64,000 nucleotides of DNA from Geodermatophilus dictyosporus (GTDB lineage Bacteria > Actinomycetota > Actinomycetes > Mycobacteriales > Geodermatophilaceae), in NCBI RefSeq assembly GCF_900115505.1, contig NZ_FOWQ01000004.1, forward strand, positions 304,250-368,249, read 5' to 3'. Within the stretch, counting starts at the first letter, position 1; the number at the start of each line of letters is the position of its first letter. This document shows positions 35,981-47,593 of the stretch, piece by piece. Below the pieces are notes generated by a model, which saw only the letters and a list, made by a program, of their open reading frames with translations, had not been told where the DNA came from and ran no database searches. The translations under genes and the position numbers were made by a program.

Positions 35981-36087
35981 GCGGGCCGCCTCCAGCACGG
36001 CACCACGCGGGGGCGTGTCGCCGTTCCCCGCGTCGGTCCCGGCGGTTAGCCTCGGTCGAACACCAGTTCGGCCAGGGGGAGACGTCG

Positions 36088-36669
36088 GTGGGGAGCAGCG
36101 CCATGCGGGTGCTCGGGATCGACCCGGGGCTGACCCGGTGCGGCTGGGGCGTGGTCGACGGCCGCCCCGGCGCGCGCCCGGCCGCCGTCGGCGTGGGCGT
36201 GATCCGCAGCTCCGCCGACCTCGACCTGGAGCTGCGGCTGCTGGAGCTGCACACGCAGGTGACGGCGCTGCTGCGCGAGCACCGGCCCGACGTGGTGGCC
36301 ATCGAGCGGGTGTTCACCCAGAACAACAAGGGCACCGCCACCGGCACCGCCCAGGCGGCCGGGGTGGCGGCGCTGGCCGCCGCGCAGGCCGACCGGCCGG
36401 TCGCCTGGCACACCCCCAGCGAGGTCAAGGCGGCCATCTCCGGCAACGGCCGCGCGGACAAGGAGCAGGTCACCCTCATGGTCACCCGGGTGCTGGGCCT
36501 CGCGGCCGCCCCCAAGCCGGCCGACGCCGCCGACGCGCTGGCCCTCGCCGTCTGCCACGTGTGGCGCGGCCCCGCCCAGCAGCGGCTGCGCTCGGCCGCG
36601 ATCGCCGGCGGCATCGGCGCGCCGGTGGTGCAGCGGACGCTGCCGCGCTGGCAGGGGGTGTCGCGGTGA
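36088..36669 (+). CDS. ruvC: Holliday junction resolvase RuvC
   Basis: 193 residues from GTG 36088, which has AGGGGGAG upstream; ATG at 36103 is the alternative (188 residues). RNase H-fold catalytic acids are visible in [24 protein letters not shown] and [15 protein letters not shown]. Cleaves Holliday junctions with RuvAB. A TAGCCT box at 36047-36052 may be its promoter. Stop overlaps ruvA (GTGA). Confidence 0.95.
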   Translation: MGSSAMRVLGIDPGLTRCGWGVVDGRPGARPAAVGVGVIRSSADLDLELRLLELHTQVTALLREHRPDVVAIERVFTQNNKGTATGTAQAAGVAALAAAQADRPVAWHTPSEVKAAISGNGRADKEQVTLMVTRVLGLAAAPKPADAADALALAVCHVWRGPAQQRLRSAAIAGGIGAPVVQRTLPRWQGVSR

Positions 36670-37307
36670 TCGCGTCGGTGAACGGCCGGGTGGCCGCGGT
36701 GTCGCCCGACGGCGCGGTGGTCGAGGTCGGCGGCGTGGGCCTGGCGGTGCAGTGCACCCCGGGCACCATCGCGCGGCTGACCGTGGGGGAGCAGGCCCGG
36801 CTGGCCACCAGCCTGGTCGTCCGGGAGGACTCCCTCACCCTCTACGGCTTCGCCGACGACGACGAGCGCCAGCTGTTCGAGCTGCTGCAGACAGCCAACG
36901 GCGTCGGGCCGCGGCTGGCCCAGGCGGTGCTGGCCATCCACCCGCCGCGAGAGGTGCGGCGCGCGGTGTCGATGGCCGACGTCAAGGCGCTGATGCAGGT
37001 GCCCGGCATCGGCAGGAAGGGCGCCGAGCGGCTGATCCTGGAGCTCCGCGACCGCCTGGGCACCACCACCACGGACACCCAGCTCGACGGTCCGCCGCTG
37101 CCGGCCGGCGCCGCGCCGCTCACCCCGGTGGCGCCCTGGCGCGACCAGCTCGCCTCGGCGCTGGTCGGGCTGGGCTGGAGCAGCCGCGAGGCCGACACCG
37201 CGCTGACCGCCCTGGCCCCGGTGGCCGACGAGCAGCAGGCCGCCACCGGCCGGGTCGACGTCGCCGCGCTGCTGCGGCAGGCGCTGCAGCTGCTGGGCCG
37301 GGCATGA
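36666..37307 (+). CDS. ruvA: Holliday junction branch migration protein RuvA
   Basis: 213 residues. N-terminal OB-fold ([28 protein letters not shown]), two helix-hairpin-helix motifs ([29 protein letters not shown]) and a C-terminal RuvB-contacting domain ([15 protein letters not shown]). Binds the junction as a tetramer and recruits RuvB. Overlaps its neighbours on both sides by 4 bp. Confidence 0.96.
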   Translation: MIASVNGRVAAVSPDGAVVEVGGVGLAVQCTPGTIARLTVGEQARLATSLVVREDSLTLYGFADDDERQLFELLQTANGVGPRLAQAVLAIHPPREVRRAVSMADVKALMQVPGIGRKGAERLILELRDRLGTTTTDTQLDGPPLPAGAAPLTPVAPWRDQLASALVGLGWSSREADTALTALAPVADEQQAATGRVDVAALLRQALQLLGRA

Positions 37308-38428
37308 GCGCGCCGTTCGACCGGTCGCTGACCGGCGAGGTCGAGTCCGGGCTGGGCCGCGACCTCGGCGTCTCCCCGCAGGCCGGCGACGAGGAGCGGG
37401 TGGTCGAGTCGGCGCTGCGGCCGCACTCGCTGCACGACTTCATCGGCCAGCCCAAGGTGGCCCGCCAGCTCGCGCTCGTGCTCGAGGGCGCCAAGCGCCG
37501 GGGCCGGCCGCCGGACCACGTGCTGCTGTCGGGCCCGCCCGGGCTGGGCAAGACCAGCCTCGCGCTCATCATCGGCTCCGAGCTCGGCACCTCGGTGAAG
37601 ATCACCAGCGGCCCGGCGATCGAGCGCTCCGGCGACCTCGCGGCGATGCTGTCCAACCTCGGCCCCGGCGACGTGCTGTTCATCGACGAGATCCACCGCA
37701 TCGCCCGGCCGGCCGAGGAACTGCTGTACATGGCGATGGAGGACTTCCGGGTCGACGTCGTCGTCGGCAAGGGCCCGGGCGCCACCGCCATCCCGCTGGA
37801 GATCAACCCGTTCACCCTCGTCGGCGCGACCACCCGGGCCGGCCTGCTGACCGGGCCGCTGCGCGACCGGTTCGGCTTCGTCGGCCAGATGGAGTTCTAC
37901 GAGCCGGCCGAGCTGCAGCGCGTCCTCGCCCGCAGCGCCGACCTGCTCGGCGTCGAGCTGACCGACGACGGCTCGGCCGAGATCGCCGGCCGCTCCCGCG
38001 GTACGCCCCGCATCGCCAACCGGCTGCTGCGCCGCGTGCGCGACTACGCCGAGGTGGAGGCCGACGGGCGGGTGACCCGTGCCGTCGCCCGGGCCGCGCT
38101 CGCCCTCTACGACGTCGACGACCTCGGCCTCGACCGGCTCGACCGGGCGGTGCTCGAGGCGCTCGTGGGCCGCTTCTCCGGCGGCCCGGTGGGCGTGAGC
38201 ACGCTCGCGGTCGCCGTGGGGGAGGAGTCGCACACCGTCGAGGAGGTGTGCGAGCCCTTCCTGGTGCGGGCCGGGCTGCTGGCGCGCACGCCGCGCGGGC
38301 GGGTGGCGACCGAGGCGGCCTGGCGGCACCTCGGCCGGCCGGTGCCGCGCGGCGGGATCCCCCTCGGAGGTGTCACAGCAGTCCCGCGTGACCCGGGTTC
38401 GTCGTCGGAACCGTTGTTCGACGCCTAG
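37304..38428 (+). CDS. ruvB: Holliday junction ATP-dependent DNA helicase RuvB
   Basis: 374 residues. AAA+ motor: Walker [12 protein letters not shown], Walker [10 protein letters not shown], sensor [19 protein letters not shown] with the arginine finger, and a C-terminal winged helix ([39 protein letters not shown]). The C-terminal tail (~25 residues) is longer than usual. ATG overlaps the ruvA stop. Confidence 0.97.
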   Translation: MSAPFDRSLTGEVESGLGRDLGVSPQAGDEERVVESALRPHSLHDFIGQPKVARQLALVLEGAKRRGRPPDHVLLSGPPGLGKTSLALIIGSELGTSVKITSGPAIERSGDLAAMLSNLGPGDVLFIDEIHRIARPAEELLYMAMEDFRVDVVVGKGPGATAIPLEINPFTLVGATTRAGLLTGPLRDRFGFVGQMEFYEPAELQRVLARSADLLGVELTDDGSAEIAGRSRGTPRIANRLLRRVRDYAEVEADGRVTRAVARAALALYDVDDLGLDRLDRAVLEALVGRFSGGPVGVSTLAVAVGEESHTVEEVCEPFLVRAGLLARTPRGRVATEAAWRHLGRPVPRGGIPLGGVTAVPRDPGSSSEPLFDA

Positions 38429-38600
38429 ACTCGTCGGCGCTGGCGCGCAACTCGACCCCCGCGGGTCGACCGGTCCCGGCCGCGCGACCTGCGGATCGGC
38501 GGCCGGTCGCCGTGCGCGCCGTGACCGACGTACCCGAGCGGTCCCGACCCGGGCCGCACCGACCGCGTGCACGCGAGCGCGGTAGAGAGGCACCACCGTC
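38429..38600. other. ruvB-yajC gap
   Basis: 172 bp. TAGACT at 38426-38431 overlaps the ruvB stop and could be a -10 for yajC; no terminator-like hairpin was found, so read-through from ruvB is likely. Confidence 0.3.
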
Positions 38601-38966
38601 GTGGAACTGTTCCCCCTGCTCCTGCTCGTGCTGGCCTTCGTGGCGCTGATCGTCCTGCCCAACCGGGCGCGCAAGCGCCAGCAGCAGCAGACGCAGTCGG
38701 CGCTGGCCGTCGGCGTCCCGGTCACCATGGCCGGCGGCGTCCACGGCACCGTGGCCGGCCTCGCCGACCCGGCCACCATCCAGGTCGAGATCGCCCCGGG
38801 CGTCGTGGTGACCTACGCCCGGCAGGCGGTCCTGCAGGTGCGCCAGCCCGCCGGTGACCTCGCCGGCCCGGTGGCCACCGGCGAGACCGTCGTCGACCCG
38901 GTCGTCGACGACGCGCCGTCCCGGGACGACCGCCCCGGGGACGGCCCCACCGGCAAGACCCTCTGA
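38601..38966 (+). CDS. yajC: Preprotein translocase subunit YajC
   Basis: 121 residues. One N-terminal membrane helix (MELFPLLLLVLAFVALIVLP), then the YajC core (VGVPVTMAGGVHGTVAGL, VTYARQAVLQV) and an acidic tail. Accessory of SecDF. GTG start. secD begins 14 bp later. Confidence 0.92.
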   Translation: MELFPLLLLVLAFVALIVLPNRARKRQQQQTQSALAVGVPVTMAGGVHGTVAGLADPATIQVEIAPGVVVTYARQAVLQVRQPAGDLAGPVATGETVVDPVVDDAPSRDDRPGDGPTGKTL

Positions 38967-38980
38967 GCGGAGTCCCACCC

Positions 38981-40657
38981 GTGGCCAACCGCGCCCTGCC
39001 CGCGCGCCGCTACTTCGCCGCGCTGGTCCTCATCGTGGCCGTGATGTACGGCCTGATCTTCCTCACCGGCACCGACCGGACCCCCCAGCTGGGCCTGGAC
39101 CTGCGCGGCGGCACCACCGTCACGCTCTCGGCCCGCACCCCCGACGGGCAGGCGCCCGACCCCGAGGACCTCGAGCTGGCCCGCCAGATCATCGAGCAGC
39201 GGGTCAACGGCCTCGGCGTGGCCGAGGCCGAGGTGGTCACCGAGGGCGAGTCGAACATCGTCATCTCGGTGCCCGGTGACGACGGCGAGCAGGCGCGCGA
39301 GCTCGGCCAGACGGCGCAGCTGCGCTTCCGCCCGGTGCTGGCCGGCCCCGAGCCGGCCGCCCCGGCCGAGACCACCGACGGCGCGGAGCCGTCGGACGCC
39401 GCCACGCCGAGCGACGCCGCGACCCCGACCGACGGCGCCGCACCGAGCGACAGCGCCCCGCCGACCGACGCCGCCGCGACCGGCAGCGCGGAGGCCACCA
39501 CCGCCGACGGCGCGGTGGAGGACCCCTCCATCCCCGCCCCCGACGCGCCCGCGGTGACCCAGGAGGAGGCGGCCGCCCGGTTCGCGACGCTGACCTGCTC
39601 GCCCGAGGAGGTCAGCGGAAGCGTCGACCGGTCGGCCGACCACGTCGCGGCCTGCAGCGAGGACGGCACGCAGAAGTACCTGCTCGGCCCGGCCATCCTC
39701 GAGGGCACCGACATCGCCGACGCCAGCGCCGGCACCCAGCAGACCACCGGCGAGTGGGTCGTGCTCCTCGACTTCAAGAGCGAGGGCCGGGCCACCTGGG
39801 CGGAGTACACCGCCACCAACGTCGGCAGCAACGTGGCCTTCACCCTCGACGGCCGGGTCGTCTCCGCGCCCACCATCCAGGGCGCCATCAACGGCCAGAC
39901 CACGATCACCGGCTCGTTCGACCAGCAGAGCGCCGAGGAGCTGGCCAACCAGCTGCGCTACGGCGCGCTGCCGCTGACCTTCACCCAGGCGACCGCCCAG
40001 TCGATCTCCACCGAGCTGGGCTCCGAGCAGCTGCGGGCCGGCCTGATCGCCGGCGCGATCGGCATCGTGCTGGTGTTCGTCTACGCGCTGGTTTACTACC
40101 GGCTGCTGGGCCTGGTGATGATCGCCAGCCTGTTCCTGTCGGCGGTGGTCGTCTACGCCAGCCTGGTGCTGCTGGGCCGCGAGATCGGCTTCACGCTCAG
40201 CCTCGCCGGCATCGCCGGGTTCATCGTCTCGATCGGCATCACCGCCGACTCCTTCGTCGTCTACTTCGAACGGCTCAAGGACGAGGTGCGCGAGGGCCGC
40301 ACGCTGCGCTCGGCGGTGCCGCGCGCCTGGGTGCGCGCCCGCCGCACGATCCTGTCGGCCGACGCGGTCAGCTTCCTGGCCGCGGCGATCCTCTACTGGC
40401 TGGCCATCGGCGACGTGAAGGGCTTCGCCTTCACCCTGGGTCTGTCCACGGTGCTCGACCTGATCGTCGTCTTCCTCTTCACCCACCCGCTGATGGCCGT
40501 GCTGGCCCGCTACCGGGCGTTCGGCCAGAGCCGGTTCTCCGGCCTCGGCCGGGTCGACCGGTCGAGCCGAGCCGCCGCCTCGGCGCCCGCCGCCGAGCGG
40601 GAGCTGGTCGGCGCCGGGTCCGGCGCCCGCCGCACGCAGGACAGGAGCCAGGCATGA
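38981..40657 (+). CDS. secD: Protein-export membrane protein SecD
   Basis: 558 residues. First span ~12-30; QLGLDLRGGTTVTL is the SecD signature. The P1 periplasmic domain is interrupted by an Ala/Pro/Thr/Asp-rich insert with imperfect PSDAAT repeats (~residues 125-185), then five spans (GAIGIVLVFVYALVYYRLLGL, SLAGIAGFIVSIGITADSFVVYFERLKDE with the conserved Asp). Uses the proton motive force to complete secretion. secF start overlaps its stop (ATGA). Confidence 0.95.
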   Translation: MANRALPARRYFAALVLIVAVMYGLIFLTGTDRTPQLGLDLRGGTTVTLSARTPDGQAPDPEDLELARQIIEQRVNGLGVAEAEVVTEGESNIVISVPGDDGEQARELGQTAQLRFRPVLAGPEPAAPAETTDGAEPSDAATPSDAATPTDGAAPSDSAPPTDAAATGSAEATTADGAVEDPSIPAPDAPAVTQEEAAARFATLTCSPEEVSGSVDRSADHVAACSEDGTQKYLLGPAILEGTDIADASAGTQQTTGEWVVLLDFKSEGRATWAEYTATNVGSNVAFTLDGRVVSAPTIQGAINGQTTITGSFDQQSAEELANQLRYGALPLTFTQATAQSISTELGSEQLRAGLIAGAIGIVLVFVYALVYYRLLGLVMIASLFLSAVVVYASLVLLGREIGFTLSLAGIAGFIVSIGITADSFVVYFERLKDEVREGRTLRSAVPRAWVRARRTILSADAVSFLAAAILYWLAIGDVKGFAFTLGLSTVLDLIVVFLFTHPLMAVLARYRAFGQSRFSGLGRVDRSSRAAASAPAAERELVGAGSGARRTQDRSQA

Positions 40658-42054
40658 GCCGCGAGCAGGACACCGAGGTGCCCGTGGGCACCGACGCCGA
40701 GGAGGCCCGCGCGGGCGAGGCGGCGGGATCGGCGACCGACGACGCCGCCGCGGCCGCCGACGACGCCGCGCTCGCCGGGGCGGGCCTGCCCGCCGAGGGC
40801 GGCGACGGGGGCGGGGTGCGCCGTCCGCAGCGGCGCGCGTCGCTGGTCAACCGGCTCTACAACGGCGAGGCAGGCCTCGACGTCGTCGGCCGCAGCCGGC
40901 TGATCTACAAGATCACCGCGGTCGTCGTGCTCGTCTGCATCGCCTCGATGGTGTTCCGCGGCTTCAACTTCGGCATCGACTTCGCCGGTGGCAACAGCTT
41001 CCGGCTGCCGGGGACCAGCGCCGAGCTCGAGGAGGTCCGCGAGGCGGCCACCGAGGCCGGCGCCGACGTCGCCTCGGCCCAGGTGGTGGGCGGCAGCGAG
41101 ATCCTGCTGCGCACCGGTGCCCTGGACAACGCCGGCGAGCGGGCCGTGGTGGAGGCCGTCGCAGGCACCGTCGGCGTCACCCCCGACGAGGTCAGCCCCG
41201 AGTCGGTGAGCGCGGAGTGGGGACAGGACATCACCGACCAGGCGCTGCTGGCGCTGGCGGTCTTCCTCGTCGCGGTCATCGCGTTCCTGGCGATCCGGTT
41301 CCAGCCCAAGATGGCGATCGGCGCCATCCTCGCGCTGCTGCACGACCTGGTGGTCACCGCCGGCGTCTACTCCCTGATCGGCTTCGAGGTCTCTCCCTCC
41401 ACCGTCATCGGCCTGCTCACCATCCTCGGCTTCTCGCTCTACGACACCGTCGTGGTCTTCGACAAGGTCGACGAGAACACCCGCGGCCTGTCCTCCAGCG
41501 CCCGCATGACCTGGGGCGAGGCGGCCAACCTGGCGGTCAACCAGACGCTCATGCGCTCGATCAACACCTCGGTCATCGCGCTGCTGCCGGTGGCCGGGCT
41601 GCTGTTCGTCGGCGCCGGCCTGCTCGGCGTGGGCACGCTCAAGGACCTCGCGCTGGTGCTCTTCGTCGGCCTCGCCGCAGGTGCGTACTCGTCGATCTTC
41701 CTGGCCACGCCGATCGTCGCCGACCTCAAGGAGCGCGAGCCCGAGGTGCAGGCGCTGCGCCGCCGCGTGCTCGCCCGCCGGTCGTCGGCCGCCCGCCAGG
41801 GGACCCGCGCTCCCGCCGGCACCGTCGCCAGCGCCCGCCGCACCCGCGGCCCGGCCCGCGGCGGGGTGGCGCTCGCCGAGCGCGACCCCGACGCGCTGGG
41901 CCCGGCGCAGGCCGACGTCGTCGTCGAGTCGCCGTCCTCGGTGACGCCCGAGCCGGCCCGCACCCCCGGACCGCGGGGCGCCACCGCCGCGCCGCGACCG
42001 GGGCAGCGTCCCCAGCGCCCCGGCGGCCGCCCCGGCGCCAAGAGACGCCGGTGA
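40654..42054 (+). CDS. secF: Protein-export membrane protein SecF
   Basis: 466 residues. The acidic N-terminal extension (~60 residues) is cytoplasmic. The signature FNFGIDFAGGNSFRL is near 105. Six spans follow, with GFSLYDTVVVFDKVDENTR (~265-283) and the helical hairpin TSVIALLPVAGLLFVGAG. The C-terminal ~110 residues are an Arg/Pro-rich cytoplasmic tail, as in other actinobacterial SecF. Partner of SecD. Confidence 0.95.
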   Translation: MSREQDTEVPVGTDAEEARAGEAAGSATDDAAAAADDAALAGAGLPAEGGDGGGVRRPQRRASLVNRLYNGEAGLDVVGRSRLIYKITAVVVLVCIASMVFRGFNFGIDFAGGNSFRLPGTSAELEEVREAATEAGADVASAQVVGGSEILLRTGALDNAGERAVVEAVAGTVGVTPDEVSPESVSAEWGQDITDQALLALAVFLVAVIAFLAIRFQPKMAIGAILALLHDLVVTAGVYSLIGFEVSPSTVIGLLTILGFSLYDTVVVFDKVDENTRGLSSSARMTWGEAANLAVNQTLMRSINTSVIALLPVAGLLFVGAGLLGVGTLKDLALVLFVGLAAGAYSSIFLATPIVADLKEREPEVQALRRRVLARRSSAARQGTRAPAGTVASARRTRGPARGGVALAERDPDALGPAQADVVVESPSSVTPEPARTPGPRGATAAPRPGQRPQRPGGRPGAKRRR

Positions 42055-42647
42055 GCGCACCGGAGGCCGAGCTGCCGCTCGAGGAGCTCATCGCGACGCT
42101 CGCCGTCGACGTCCCCGACTTCCCGACGCCGGGGGTGCTCTTCCGCGACCTGACGCCGGTGTTCGCCGACGGCGCGGCGTTCCGGCGGATGGTCGAGGGC
42201 CTGGCCGCGCCGCAGCAGGCCGACCCGCGCGCGGCCGCGGTGGCGCACGCCGACGACGGTGCGGCGCACGACCCGGGGTTCGACGTCGTCGTCGGTGTCG
42301 AGGCCCGCGGGTTCCTGCTGGCCGCCGCGGTGGCGCTGCACGCCGGCGTCGGCGTCGTCCCCGTCCGCAAGGCCGGCAAGCTGCCGCGGGAGCGGGTCAG
42401 CGCCGACTACAGCCTCGAGTACGGCACCGCGAGCATCGAGATGCACACCGACTCGCTGCGGGCCGGCCAGCGGGTGCTGCTCGTCGACGACGTCCTGGCC
42501 ACCGGCGGCACGCTGGGCGCGGCGCTGGCGCTGGTCGAGGAGCTCGGCGCGGTGGTGACCGCGGTGTCGGTGGTCATCGAGCTGACCGAGCTGGGCGGGC
42601 GCGCGCGGCTGGCCCCGCACGCCGTCCACTCGCTCTGGACCACCTGA
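42051..42647 (+). CDS. apt: Adenine phosphoribosyltransferase
   Basis: 198 residues. VPDFPTPGVLFRDLTPVF at the start, GVEARGFLLAAAVAL, and the PRPP loop VLLVDDVLATGGT (~residues 143-155). Salvages adenine to AMP. A ~20-residue Ala/Asp-rich insert (residues ~57-78) precedes the catalytic core. GTG start overlaps the secF stop. secDF-apt-relA order matches M. tuberculosis Rv2587c-Rv2583c (recalled). Confidence 0.95.
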   Translation: MSAPEAELPLEELIATLAVDVPDFPTPGVLFRDLTPVFADGAAFRRMVEGLAAPQQADPRAAAVAHADDGAAHDPGFDVVVGVEARGFLLAAAVALHAGVGVVPVRKAGKLPRERVSADYSLEYGTASIEMHTDSLRAGQRVLLVDDVLATGGTLGAALALVEELGAVVTAVSVVIELTELGGRARLAPHAVHSLWTT

Positions 42648-42694
42648 GGGGGAGCTCTCCCGCCCGGTCGGGCCGCGGAGGGGCTGGTCACGGC

Positions 42695-42700
42695 TAGCAT
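42695..42700 (+). promoter_or_regulatory. -10 element of relA
   Basis: TAGCAT. It overlaps an in-frame ATG at 42699, so that ATG cannot be translated from this promoter; this decides for the GTG at 42738, which has AGGAG upstream. Confidence 0.45.
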
Positions 42701-42737
42701 GGAGGAGCCGTACCTCCTCAGCCGCGCAGGAGCCGCC

Positions 42738-45170
<2,433 letters not shown>

Positions 45171-45191
45171 CCGTCGGCCGGCGGTCCTCCC

Positions 45192-45848
45192 TCAGCGGAC
45201 GTCGCGGCGGGTGCGGCGGGGGAGCACCAGCTCCACCCGGGCGGGCAGGTCCGGCCGGCCGAGGGCCTGCCGCGCGTGCGCGATCGCGCTGTCGACGACG
45301 CGGGTGTGCAGCTCCCCGGCGTCGACCCGCCCGTCGAGGGTCACCGTGAGGGTCAGCAGCGGCGCGGTACCGGCCCCCGACAGGCCGGCGCGGGCGCGGG
45401 TGACGCCGCGGTAGCCCTCCACCTCGTCCTCGACCGCACCGGTGAGCGCGGCGGCGTCGAGCTCGGTGTCACCGCGCTTCGGGTCGCGGGCCAGCGGCAG
45501 CCGGGCCACGCGGTCGGAGCGGGCCTGGGCCAGCAGCCACCACAGGCACAGCAGCGCCAGCAGGGCCCCGGCCACGCCGATGACCGGCCAGAACCACGGG
45601 CTGGCGTCGACGAAGTCGCCCACGGGGGTGTCGAGCACCGGCCGGTCGGGCAGCCGGGAGCCGAACAGCCCCAGGACGACGGCGAGCGCGGCGGCACCGG
45701 CGGCGGCCAGCAGCAGCCCGAGCAGGGCCAGCACGACCCGGTTGGCGCGGACGACGCCGCGGGCGCGGGTGCGCGGGAGCAGCGCGGCCGGACCGGACGT
45801 CCCGCCGGGGGCAGGGGCGGGCGCCGGGCGGTCCTCGGTGGTGGTCAT
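45192..45848 (-). CDS. amaP: AmaP-like alkaline shock response membrane anchor
   Basis: 218 residues. Two membrane helices (~38-60 and ~83-103) with a short external loop, then a cytoplasmic domain. LLTLTVTLDGRVDAGELHTRVVDSAIAHARQALG resembles the Asp23-interacting AmaP domain. ATG at 45848 has AGGAGG upstream. In Firmicutes AmaP tethers Asp23 to the membrane; the role here is inferred from its position at the end of an Asp23 gene cluster. Confidence 0.75.
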   Translation of the reverse strand: MTTTEDRPAPAPAPGGTSGPAALLPRTRARGVVRANRVVLALLGLLLAAAGAAALAVVLGLFGSRLPDRPVLDTPVGDFVDASPWFWPVIGVAGALLALLCLWWLLAQARSDRVARLPLARDPKRGDTELDAAALTGAVEDEVEGYRGVTRARAGLSGAGTAPLLTLTVTLDGRVDAGELHTRVVDSAIAHARQALGRPDLPARVELVLPRRTRRDVR

Positions 45849-46381
45849 CGGGCCTCCTGTCGGGTGCGGACGCGCAGCCGCGGCGTCCGGCGCAGGTGCA
45901 GCTCCTCGAGCGCCGCGGTCGCGTTGGCCTGCGCCTCGCGCCCCACGCGCGCCGCCTCGCCGGCGTCGCGCAGCGGCACGTGCACCGACAGCCGCGCGCG
46001 GCGGGCCCGGGCGCGGGCCCGTGCCCGCTCGACACCCGGGGTGGCGGTGGCGGCGGCCTCGAGGACGTGGCCCAGGCTGCGGGTGGACAGCGTGGTGGTC
46101 ACCGCGGGGTCGGTGCCGGTGAGCACGAGGTCGGTGCGGCGGCGGGGCGTGAGCTCGGCGACCAGCAGCAGGAGGCCGAGCACGAGCAGCCCGACGGCGA
46201 CGGCGACCGCGGCGGCCGCCGACCACGGCGTCTCGCGCAGCCAGGAGGCCGCCGGGCCGTAGGGGAGGGCGACCGGACCGCGGTCCAGGGCGGCGGCGAC
46301 GACCTCGACGACGACGAGGACGCCGAGCAGCAGCCCCGCGACGGCGAGCAGGACGGCGAGGACGCGGTCGACCGTGCGCAC
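45845..46381 (-). CDS. DUF6286-type membrane protein
   Basis: 178 residues. Two membrane helices (~6-30 and ~55-78). The C-terminal cytoplasmic part contains LSTRSLGHVLEAAATATPGV and is very Arg/Ala-rich. I associate this pattern with the DUF6286 family found next to Asp23 genes in actinobacteria. GTG start 1 bp after the preceding stop; overlaps amaP by 4 bp. Confidence 0.75.
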   Translation of the reverse strand: MRTVDRVLAVLLAVAGLLLGVLVVVEVVAAALDRGPVALPYGPAASWLRETPWSAAAAVAVAVGLLVLGLLLLVAELTPRRRTDLVLTGTDPAVTTTLSTRSLGHVLEAAATATPGVERARARARARRARLSVHVPLRDAGEAARVGREAQANATAALEELHLRRTPRLRVRTRQEAR

Positions 46382-46382
46382 G

Positions 46383-46793
46383 TCAGCTCACCCGCCGGTC
46401 GCGGGAGCGCGGGCCGGGCAGCGACGTGACCCGGATGTCGACGCCCGCGGTGCGCACGCCGGCCAGGTCGGCCAGCCGCTCGGTGACGTGGCGGCGCACC
46501 TGCTCGGTCACCTCGAGCACCGGCGTGGGCCAGGCGACCGACATCACCACCGACACGGTCGCGACCGGCCAGTCGACGCGGGCGTCGACCTGGGGGCGGT
46601 CCTCCGCGGAGCCGACCGCGACGCCCAGGAGCCGGCGCGGCGAGCCGGTGGCCCGGTCCACCTCGGCGGCGGCCTGCGCGGCGATCTTCTCCACGACCCG
46701 GTCGGCCACGACCAGCCGGCCGCGGCCGTCGAGCTCACCGCGCGGCGCGTCGGCCACGGTGCCCGACGCGGACGCGCCCGCCGGCGCGGTCAC
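46383..46793 (-). CDS. Asp23/Gls24-family envelope stress protein (second copy)
   Basis: 136 residues. RGRLVVADRVVEKIAAQAAAEV (~23-44) is the start of the Asp23 domain; VSVVMSVAWPTPVLEVTEQVRRHV and VDIRVTSL close it. GTG at 46793 overlaps the stop of the small membrane protein gene (GTGA). The reading frame is open without a stop all the way back to 47255; see finding. Confidence 0.85.
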   Translation of the reverse strand: MTAPAGASASGTVADAPRGELDGRGRLVVADRVVEKIAAQAAAEVDRATGSPRRLLGVAVGSAEDRPQVDARVDWPVATVSVVMSVAWPTPVLEVTEQVRRHVTERLADLAGVRTAGVDIRVTSLPGPRSRDRRVS

Positions 46794-46972
46794 CGCCGTC
46801 CTCCGCTGCCGCTGAGGTAGGATGACAGGTCGATGCGGCCCTCGACGACCTGGCCGACGAGGAAGCCGACGGCGCCGAGGACGGCGACGAGCAGGAAGGC
46901 GTCGAACCCGCCGAAGGCACCGGCGAGACCGAGGACGAGGCCGACCATGAGGCCGACGAGGCTGGGGCGCAT
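46790..46972 (-). CDS. Small DUF2273-like membrane protein
   Basis: 60 residues, almost entirely two hydrophobic helices (LVGLMVGLVLGLAGAFGG and FLLVAVLGAVGFLVGQVV) and a short tail. ATG at 46972 has CCCAGGAG 5 nt upstream. DUF2273 proteins accompany Asp23/AmaP in many Gram-positives. Confidence 0.8.
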   Translation of the reverse strand: MRPSLVGLMVGLVLGLAGAFGGFDAFLLVAVLGAVGFLVGQVVEGRIDLSSYLSGSGGRR

Positions 46973-46973
46973 G

Positions 46974-47255
46974 GGGATCTCCTGGGGGTCGGCGGAGGGG
47001 TCGGGTCCGCGGCGGGCGCCGCGGGGCGAGCAGCCGGCGCAGCCAGGCGCGCGGCCCGCGGCTGCGGACGACGGTGACCCGCGGCCGGGGTGGCGCGTCG
47101 GTCCCCGGCAGCCGGCCGGCCCGCAGCGCCGCCAGTCCCGCGGCGAAGGCCGCGGAGTCGCCGCCGACGTCGGGGTGGTGGGTGCGGATCCACGCCCGCT
47201 CCGCGCGTCGGCGGGCGCGGGCGTCGTCCGGGACGGGGCCGCCGGGCGGGCTCAC
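46974..47255 (-). CDS. Small J-domain-like protein with no stop codon of its own
   Basis: Starts at GTG 47255, overlapping the upstream stop. ARRRAERAWIRTHHPDVGGDS followed by AAFAAGLAALRAG resembles the second half of a DnaJ domain, including the HPD tripeptide. After ~50 residues it becomes Arg/Pro-rich. No stop occurs in this frame before 46383, so translation would run out of frame through the DUF2273 gene and then in frame through Asp23. The end given is only where the next gene begins. Real boundary unknown. Confidence 0.5.
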
Positions 47256-47593
47256 GCCTGAACGTCCTCGACGTCCTCGACGTCCTCGACGGCGACGTCG
47301 ACCGGCGAGCCGGGTGCGACGGGGGCGACCGCCGTCCGCACCTGCCCGGCGACCTCCTGGACCGGCACCCCGGCCCGCGCGACGACGTGCACCGCCACCC
47401 GGGCCGGGCCGCCGCCCGGTTGCGGGCGGACGGCGAGACCGGCCACCCGGCGGCCGGGCAGGTAGACGCCCGCCCCCGCGGGGCCGGCGGTCAGCCGGGC
47501 CACCGCGGGGCAGGCGGCCACCGCGGCGGCCAGCAGGTCGACGTCGATGCCGTCGACGAGGACGCCGTCGACGACGGTGCCGGGGGACGTCAC
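47252..47593 (-). CDS. Asp23-related small protein
   Basis: 113 residues, soluble. RVAVHVVARAGVPVQEVAGQVRTAV resembles the second half of an Asp23 domain; it ends in a short VEDVEDVEDV repeat. A similar segment is found in the protein at 48856-49332 (VSVAVTARAGVPLPGLADRVRARV). GTG start overlaps the upstream asp23 stop. Confidence 0.7.
   Translation of the reverse strand: MTSPGTVVDGVLVDGIDVDLLAAAVAACPAVARLTAGPAGAGVYLPGRRVAGLAVRPQPGGGPARVAVHVVARAGVPVQEVAGQVRTAVAPVAPGSPVDVAVEDVEDVEDVQA

Noticed and set aside
42699..42737. ATG at 42699 as the relA start
   Set aside because: It overlaps the likely -10 box, and the GTG at 42738 has a good AGGAG site and fits the usual start region better.
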